NCBI GenBank assembly: GCA_027625915.1
Contig: JANTQA010000033.1
Coordinates: forward strand, 6,882,001 to 6,946,000
Length of the DNA stretch: 64,000 nucleotides
Reading direction: 5' to 3'
Origin: Anaeramoeba flamelloides
Lineage: Eukaryota; Metamonada; Anaeramoebidae
Below the pieces are notes generated by a model. That model did no database searches, had not been told where the DNA came from, and saw nothing but the letters and a program-made list of their open reading frames with translations. This document shows, in pieces, positions 58,801 through 64,000 of the stretch (position 1 is its first letter; each line of letters begins with the position of its first letter). A program made the translations under genes and the position numbers.

Positions 58801-61800
58801 TTGAACCTGGGTAAAGTATGGAAATATATTCCTATATTCAAATACCAAAGTCTGAAAAAAAACAAAAACATCGGTTAAATTTTCGTAATGTGTTAGATGC
58901 CTTCAGTATGGGTTAGTGATACCATATTAAGTGCAATTTGTATAATTTAAACTTTCTAAATCATCAAATTATATTTTTTTTTTGTTGAAAAGAGATCAAA
59001 AAAAAAGTTTAATAAAATTTTTAAACTAATTCTCGACTTTTTTCAATATTAAATAATAAACTTTTTTTTTTCGATTTCTAAATTTTTTTTTTTTCAATTA
59101 AATTATGAATAATTTGTTCCAAATATTTTGTATGTTTTTATTTATTTATTAAGAGGTAGAAGTGTGAAATCCACTCTAGATACCCTAAAAACAAAATTTT
59201 AAGATTTTAATATTTTAAAAAAAAGTTCAAATATTTGATCAATTATAGTCCAAATGAAATATGTTACTTTATTAAGTTTTAAATTAGAACTTTATAGATA
59301 ATATACATCTATAAAGTGCTGAGTTTTTTAAAAATAAGAATTGTTTTTGAAATTTTCTTTTTTTTGGTTTACTCTTTTTTATTTTTTTTTTGTTTTTTTA
59401 ATTTCTTTGTGTGGCAGTTGCCCAAATCTTGTTTTAGCAAAATCCCAGTGTAAGATTCCGACTCGATAGTCTTGTCCCAGTTCAAGTACCGAATGGCCAT
59501 ATTTTATGGAAAAATTGATTCAGTTCTCATTTGTTAAATTCAGTTTGTCTAAGATCTAACAAGAACAGGTTTTTTTGTATAAAATCCAATCATGGACAAC
59601 ATCAATTTTTATAATGATTTTTTTTTAACCCCTAGTACCTCACCCAAACGCCCTAAAAGGAGGGGGGGGGGGGGGGGGGCACGGAACTGAAGGAACGTAA
59701 GGAGGCTAAGAAACCCAAACAAGTTAAAAAAGGGTATTTGAAAAAAGTAAAAAGTCTAAAAATAAATATTTTGTTTGTTTCTTTTTTATATGTTATCCGT
59801 TTAACAAGAGAAAAAAGGTTTTTTATTTTTATTTTTTTTAATTTCTATAAAATCTTGCAAGCAAAAATCAAAAATCTAAAATCTTTTTTGAAAATGAAAT
59901 AATTAAAAAAATATTAATTTATTTTTTTTTGATCCTATCCAAAGTAAATAAGCATTAAATTTTAAAATGCAATCAAATTTTTGATAATTAAATATTAAAT
60001 ATGGTTATGTAAGCTAATGTAAATTGTTTCAAAAAATAGTCATCCAAATTCAATAAAAATTTGCAAAAAAAATAAATCCCATTCCAAAAATTTACACACA
60101 CCCAAAATGAAAAATAGGCAAAATTAAACTCAATTTATTATATTTTTCCAAACGTAATATAAAACCACATTTGAGTAAAACAGTATTAATGTTTTTATAA
60201 ACCCCAATTCAAAATTTTTAACACACCAAAATTCGATTTGTGAAAAAAAAAACTTATTTAATCAATTCAAGAAGATTTATCAAATTAAAACCATTCACTA
60301 ATTGAAATGTTAACACTTGTTTATAAATTACAATACTCACAAAACAAAAAATAAATAATTATCAATACAAATAAATCATGAGTGTGTTAAAAATTTTGGA
60401 GAGAGCAAAACAAAAAAATACATTGGTAAATTTGTTGAAATTCTATTAGGAATATTGATCGATCAAATGGTTAGATACTACCAACTAATTTTATTTGAGT
60501 TCTTCTATTTGGAACAACTCAACTTTAACATAATATCAATTGTTGGAAAAAATTACGATCCAACGAAACAAATTACATAATACAAACAATGAAATGAAAA
60601 GAAAAACTAAAAGATGAAAAAATGATTTTCATATTTTTAAAAAATCAAAATTATCTCCAATTTCAATGAAATTGTATTATTGTGATTATTTGGGGCGTTT
60701 TAGCTGTGTGGAAAATTTTGAATTTTAGTTTAAGTAATCATTTTTATCCAAATAAAAGAAAAAAAATCAAAATATGTTCTATTCAAAATGATGAAACGAG
60801 CTGAGCAAAAAATTGTATTGGATTTATTATTAAGAGTTGGATGAAACCTCATCAGATTTGTTAAAGAGAGAATTTTGAAGTGACTACATTTGAGACTTCT
60901 AATTAAAGGGGTATATAAAATCGATACAGTCATCAGAAGTATTTGAATCTTAATATAATTTTTGAAAAAAAAGAAGAAAAAAAAGTAAAAATTGTATTGG
61001 TAAATTTGTTGAAATTTCACCAACAATTATTGATCGATCAAATGATAAGATACCATCAGCTAATTGTATCTGGTTTTTCTATTTAAACAAACTCAACACT
61101 AACCTTCTTTTAACCATTGGTAAAAATTTTTCCCGATCAAACGAAACAGATTACTTAACTGGAAAAAAAGGAAATGAAAATAAAACAAAAAAGACAAAAA
61201 ATGAAAAAATAATTTGTTAAAATCAAAATCATTTCCGAATTGAATGTAAAGTGTAGTATTGTTATTCTTTCAAATATTTTTGTATGTTTCCAAATTTTTG
61301 GGATTTAGTTCATTAAAAAAAACTAATTAGAAAATTTTTTTTTCTGATTAGGATAAATAAGCCAAGTTTTTTTATTTTTAAATTGTTTTTGTAATTCCTG
61401 TAAGAATTTTACAGTAAATAATTAATAAATCATTTATTATTTTGGTTTTGTTTTTATATTTACTCTTTTGGAAATATTTAACCTTTTGGTTAATCTTATA
61501 ATTTTTAATTTATAGTTTAAAATATTTTGAAAGAGCTGGTGCTATGGGCGTTAGACATTGCAACCGAAGCGATCTTGTTCAATTATCAAAATCGGTAGGG
61601 GGTAAAGTTTTATTATCTTTAGTGGATCTTAATGGAAATGAATCCTTTGAATCATCTTGGATTGGATATTCTGATGAAGTTAAACAGGAAAGTGTGTGTA
61701 ATTCAGAATTGTTAATTTTCAAGTCAAGGAAAAAAAATATTCAAAATCGTTCAATAATTTTAAGAGGGCCAAATCGCTTCATGCTTGACGAAGTACATAG

Positions 61801-62278
61801 ATCAGTTAATGATGCCATTTCCATCGTTAGCAAAACTTTAGAATCATCGAAAGTTGTCCCAGGTGGTGGGGCAATCGAGGCTGGGCTTTCCATCTATTTG
61901 GAAAAATTTTCAAGAACTGTTGGTTCAATAGAACAAGTTGCCATTTCCCAATTTGCAAAATCTTTATTAGTTATCCCAAAAACTTTAGCAGTGAATAGTG
62001 CCTGTGATTCAATTGAGCTGGTTTCAAAACTTAGAGCCTGTCATAATACTGGCCAGGTTAAAAAGAAACCAAAATTACTTCAAATTGGACTAGACCTCGA
62101 AAATAATAAATTGCTCAATTCTATAAAAAATGGAATTGTCGAGCCTTTAGTACTGAAAATTAAAATGTTGAAGTTTGCTACAGAGGCTGCAATAACAGTT
62201 TTACGAATAGACGAATTTGTCGAATTATATCCTGAAGAAAATAAAGGTAATGAAAAAAATGATGAAGAAAATAATTAA
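52853..62278 (+). CDS. CCT1: T-complex protein 1 subunit alpha (CCT1)
   Basis: Four exons: 52853-53355, 53586-53764, 56658-56874 and 61516-62278, phases 2, 1 and 2, give 553 residues (human 556). CCT1 is one of eight subunits of the cytosolic chaperonin ring that folds actin, tubulin and other clients with ATP. Group II chaperonin signatures are in place: LVDDIGEIVITNDGATI (50-66), GDGTTSV (92-98), the apical-domain segment RQREMDIPKER, ILTTGSI, YFERAGAMGVR, the catalytic Asp in VHRSVNDAIS (D399), VPGGGAIEAGLSIYLE (GGGAIE 416-421), LLVIPKTLAVNSACDS and FATEAAITVLRIDE. The subunit is identified as alpha by AKIALLDFSLKKQKM and QIGLDL in their CCT1 positions. Exon 1 starts at an ATG after a poly-A run. 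The C terminus is a short Glu/Asn-rich tail. No missing catalytic residue was noticed. Confidence 0.95.
54788..55195. mobile_element. 408 bp TIR element with about 60 bp inverted repeats
   Basis: The left end CCATTTCAAACCCTCATGCT continues GAAGAGTGAATTTTGGTCGA; the right end CCAAAATTCACTCGTCAGCA with CTAGGGTTTGAAATGG is its inverted partner. Inside are five copies of a 9 bp ATTTCTGTG unit (54880-54923). No coding frame is visible, and the superfamily cannot be told from the ends. Confidence 0.8.
54880..54923. repeat. Tandem 9 bp repeat (ATTTCTGTG, about 4.9 copies)
   Basis: Perfect consecutive copies of ATTTCTGTG, ending in a partial unit before CTCAAATC. It lies inside the TIR element 54788-55195 and CCT1 intron 2. 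Confidence 0.95.
55380..55917 (+). mobile_element. Family A TIR element, copy 3 (538 bp, uninterrupted)
   Basis: The left end TAAACTCTTTTTCAGTCAGA and GGGGCCCAATTTTATTGAAG mirrors the right end GGTCGGGTACCTTTGAGTGA and AATTGAGTTTA. TA borders both ends. It is the same length as the inverted copy at 62472-63009 and matches it along its length, so it serves as the family reference. No transposase is seen. Confidence 0.8.
56040..56340 (-). repeat. Dispersed repeat U, copy 1 (less AT-rich)
   Basis: The inverted partner of 59210-59530. Shared segments are CTTTATAGATGTATATTATC, GTAACATATTGTATTTGAT, GCTAAAACAGGATTTGGG and, in part, GGGTTAAGACTGCTGAG. The segment 56040-56150 is richer in G and C than its surroundings and has an open minus-strand frame without a recognisable domain, so it could be a fossil coding fragment. 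Confidence 0.6.
57170..57560 (+). repeat. Dispersed repeat T, copy 2
   Basis: The direct-orientation partner of 42190-42620 in the importin intron, with homology extending upstream to about 57110. It lacks the 41800-42173 insertion and so marks the empty site. Confidence 0.6.
59210..59530 (+). repeat. Dispersed repeat U, copy 2
   Basis: The inverted partner of 56040-56340: GATCAATTATAGTCCAAATG, ATAATATACATCTATAAAGT, CCCAAATCTTGTTTTAGCAA and then GTCTTGTCCCAGTTCAAGT with GGCCATATTTTATGG. It is followed about 130 bp later by the G-rich patch. Confidence 0.6.
59662..59679 (+). repeat. Uninterrupted run of 18 G residues
   Basis: The run sits in a small GC-rich patch (59630-59720) that also contains CCCTAAAAGGAG and AAGGAACGTAAGGAGGC. 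It is the only long G run in the window. It could form four-stranded structures or be a polymerase or assembly artefact. Confidence 0.9.
60180..60730 (-). repeat. Family L dispersed repeat, copy 3
   Basis: An inverted copy of 32300-33010 at high identity, the best-matching dispersed pair in the window: TTTTAACACACCAAAATTCG, TGTTAACACTTGTTTATAAA, ATTCTATTAGGAATATTGAT and GATCAAATGGTTAGATACTA all have exact or near-exact partners. Confidence 0.8.
60735..61320 (-). repeat. Family L dispersed repeat, copy 4 (with insertion)
   Basis: An inverted copy of 36780-37240: GATGAAACGAGCTGAGC, AATTGTTGGTAAATTTG-type stretch, GATCGATCAAATGATAAGAT and AAAGGAAATGAAAATAAAAC. It is split by the 165 bp element 60822-60986. 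It lies head to tail with copy 3. Confidence 0.75.
60808..61000. mobile_element. SINE-like insertion (165 bp) with 14 bp target duplication
   Basis: The unit 60822-60986 is flanked by the direct repeat AAAAATTGTATTGG (60808-60821 and 60987-61000). The uninterrupted family L copy at 36984-37020 has this site only once (CCAATACATTTTTTGTTCAG on that strand), which confirms insertion. The insert ends in an A/G-rich tail (GAAAAAAAAGAAGAAAAAAA) and has no inverted ends, so a retroposed short element is the best fit. I cannot confirm a tRNA-type promoter; TTTGAATC is only a weak B-box-like match. Confidence 0.75.
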
Positions 62279-62471
62279 TTTGGTTTCGTTTTTGATAAAA
62301 ATAAAATATTTGAATTTTGTAAAAATAAACAATTTTTCAAAAATTTTTAGATTTTTAATATATATTTTTTTTTATTTTGAACATTTTCACGAGAAGATAA
62401 CCTTTTGGAAAGCTTTAGGCAAGCATGTGTTGTGGTTCTAAATAAAATAATTATATACTATATAATTATTA

Positions 62472-62828
62472 TAAACTCTATTCCACATAGAGGGGGTATC
62501 ACAAAATAAATAATTCGATTTTTTTTTTAAGAATCAATAAAACTACGATTGTTTAGAAAAAAGAGAAATAATAAAATTCAGATTAGAGTTGGGGTTCATA
62601 AAAGAAATAACAGAATAACTATAAATTTCAAAAAAAAAAAATGTTAAAAATTTTTGGGCACTTTCATTGAAACATCTACTACAAAATTTTTCAATTTCTT
62701 GAAAATTAAAATTGTTGACAATAAGATTTTTTAATTGTAAATTTGTGTGTTTTAAAAGAAAATATAAGGCATAGATGTTTCTTAATGTTAATTTTGAATT
62801 TTCAAATATTTTTTTTTTACAAATTGAA

Positions 62829-62871
<43 letters not shown>

Positions 62872-63009
62872 AAACATTTTACTAAATGAGGGAAAATGAT
62901 TTAGATTTGTAGATTGGAAATTCATTCTGAGCTGAATAATGCGTTAAACATGTGTAATATGTTTCATTTCTCCTCGAAAACTGGGAAACTGTCACTAGGT
63001 GGGGGTTTA
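62472..63009 (-). mobile_element. Family A TIR element, copy 4 (538 bp, inverted)
   Basis: An inverted match to 55380-55917: TGGGCACTTTCATTGAAAC, AATTTTTCAATTTC, GACAATAAGATTTTTTAATT, TAAATGAGGGAAAATGAT and CATGTGTAATATGTTTCATT all have partners. It begins TAAACTCTATTCCACATAGA and ends GTGGGGGTTTA. The poly-A run at 62830 corresponds to a T run in the other copy. Confidence 0.75.
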
Positions 63010-63011
63010 TA

Positions 63012-63211
63012 TACAGTCAGTTCCACTTTTAAGGTACAAACTTTAACAAAATTTAAGGTACAATAAAAATCTCAAATTAAGGTACAACATTCAGATTCTA
63101 GTAAAATAAATTGTAAAAAAAAAAAAATACAAATTTTGTGCCTTAATTTGAGGTTTTTTTGTTCCTAAAATTTGATTGAAAGTTTGTGTCTTAAAAGTGG
63201 AACAGGCTGTA
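63012..63211. mobile_element. M1 MITE copy 6 (best preserved)
   Basis: 200 bp with TA at each end. The left arm TACAGTCAGTTCCACTTTTA then AGGTACAAACTTT mirrors the right arm AAAGTTTGTGTCTTAAAAGT then GGAACAGGCTGTA. The internal palindrome AAATCTCAAATTAAGG / CCTTAATTTGAGGTTTTTTT completes the fold. It sits two bases from the end of a family A element. No coding capacity. TA borders and CAGT-type ends point to the Tc1/mariner/pogo group. Confidence 0.85.
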
Positions 63212-63329
63212 AATAAGTCCATGGTGGTTTTATTTATATAAATCAAAAATTAAATAGTGAGAAAGGGTTTTTGGGATAAAATGTTGATAATACCATAGAA
63301 TTTTTTTTGTTTTTTCATATAAAAAGCCA

Positions 63330-63870
63330 ATTCAAAATGTTAACTTATCAAAATTCAATTTAAAAAAAAAGATATTATAATCGGTTATCCAAGAAGAACT
63401 GTTATATTGGAAATATTTATTAATTGAAATTTTAACAATTGTTTATAAATTACAATACTCACAAAACAAAACATAATTACAACATTTTCAATACTAATAA
63501 ATTAAATGTGTGCTTTTAAATTTGGAGGTGGGTCAACCAAATAATGTGTTATTAAATTTGTTTAAATTCTATCAACAATTATTGTTCGATCAAATGGTTA
63601 GAAATCATGAACTAATTTTATTTAAGTTGTTATATTTTGAAGAAATCAGCTTTAACTTAAAAAGAAATATTTAAAAAAAAATATCGAAAGAAGTGGGTTA
63701 TGTAGATTTAAAAAAGAAAATCCTAATAAAAAACTAAAAGAAGAAAAAATGATTTTTATCTTTTTCATAAATTAAAATCATATTTCTTTAATGAATAAAA
63801 TTGTAGTATTGTGATTGTTTGGAATGTTTTAACTGGTTTAAAATTTTTGAATTTTAGTTTATATCTCTCT
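63330..63870 (-). repeat. Family L dispersed repeat, copy 5
   Basis: The same orientation as 60180-60730: CAATTGTTTATAAATTACAA, TACTCACAAAACAAAACATA, GATCAAATGGTTAGAAATCA and GAACTAATTTTATTTAAGTT. More diverged than copies 1 and 3. It runs close to the window end. Confidence 0.7.
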
Positions 63871-64000
63871 AAAGATCTTTTTATTTTTAAATTTTCTCAA
63901 ATTTTGGGTATTAGGATTTCTGGTTTTTTCATTTGAATTTAGCAAAAATTTATAAATTTAGGAATAAATTTGAAAAGAAAGCGGTGTTAAACGGTGAATC

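Larger units (their letters stand above)
56875..61515 (+). other. CCT1 intron 3 (4,641 bp)
   Basis: The donor is GATTG|GTTAGT and the acceptor AATTTATAG|TTTAAAATA. It contains a repeat shared with the importin intron (57170-57560), repeat U copy 2 (59210-59530), an 18-base G run (59662-59679), two family L copies and a SINE-like insertion. Frames such as 57450-57689 and 58062-58277 are not convincing genes. Confidence 0.9.
62279..64000. other. Region downstream of CCT1, repeats only
   Basis: No gene is seen to the window end. It holds a family A element (62472-63009), an M1 MITE (63012-63211) and a family L copy (63330-63870). A poly-A run of about 38 lies at 62830-62867. The frame at 62217-62441 overlaps the end of CCT1 in another frame and is not supported. 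Confidence 0.6.

Noticed and set aside
60730-61026. 98-codon minus-strand frame
   Set aside because: It runs across a family L repeat and the SINE-like insertion, so it is an accidental open frame.
1-64000. tRNA, rRNA or snRNA genes
   Set aside because: I looked for B-box-like GGTTCGAA contexts and conserved rRNA or U6 words on both strands and found none good enough to report. A covariance search would be needed to exclude divergent small RNAs.

Overview
This is an AT-rich nuclear window from a eukaryote, almost certainly a protist. Every gene uses the standard genetic code. Five or more of the proteins belong to eukaryote-only machinery: actin family, nucleolar DEAD-box helicase, diphthamide methyltransferase, importin alpha and CCT chaperonin. 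Four of the eight genes carry introns. The sequence does not settle the lineage. Lysine/asparagine-rich tails, simple-sequence DNA and long introns would fit a free-living amoeboid or anaerobic protist, but that is only an impression.

Eight genes are supported. On the minus strand: a divergent actin-like protein (5057-6202). On the plus strand: a WIP/verprolin-like RGG and proline-rich protein with one intron (12444-13397); the ROK1/DDX52 helicase with a 2.8 kb intron (18683-23250); a probable Mediator subunit 8 (27958-28443); diphthine synthase DPH5 (31274-32077); importin alpha in five exons with a 7.1 kb intron (35035-44239); a secreted CX5R phosphatase (47209-47934); and CCT1/TCP-1 alpha in four exons with 2.9 and 4.6 kb introns (52853-62278). 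All exon joins were checked by reading frame and by matching the protein family across each junction. Introns fall into two size classes: five of 135-230 bp and four of 2.8-7.1 kb.

The rest of the window, intergenic and long-intron alike, is a dense layer of decayed mobile DNA. Several families can be separated by terminal inverted repeats (TIRs) and by matching copies. They are: a 200 bp TA-flanked MITE (M1; six copies); a 538 bp TIR family (A) whose ends read roughly TAAACTCTTTTTCAGTCAAAGG; a palindromic 165-240 bp family (B); a family C carrying a block of ATCGCGATAT-like units; arrays of long hairpins (family P); a family L of about 0.6 kb; and single TIR elements at 26493-27530, 41800-42173, 44773-45556 and 54788-55195. 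Nesting is visible, and some insertions can be proved against an empty copy elsewhere in the window. A 165 bp element with an A-rich tail and a 14 bp target duplication (60822-60986) looks like a SINE. On the minus strand at about 15030-16130 lies a decayed non-LTR (LINE-type) reverse transcriptase, the only recognisable mobile-element enzyme here. No transposase was recognised, so the DNA elements look non-autonomous.

The genes are not one pathway or operon. Two concern actin dynamics (the actin-like protein and the WIP-like protein, 6 kb apart). The others serve ribosome biogenesis, transcription, translation-factor modification, nuclear import, protein folding and phosphatase signalling outside the cytosol. 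The main points for follow-up are the actin-like protein with altered catalytic residues, the WIP-like protein, the importin alpha with altered NLS-binding residues, AAAG-type splice acceptors without a pyrimidine tract, and the nested repeat landscape.
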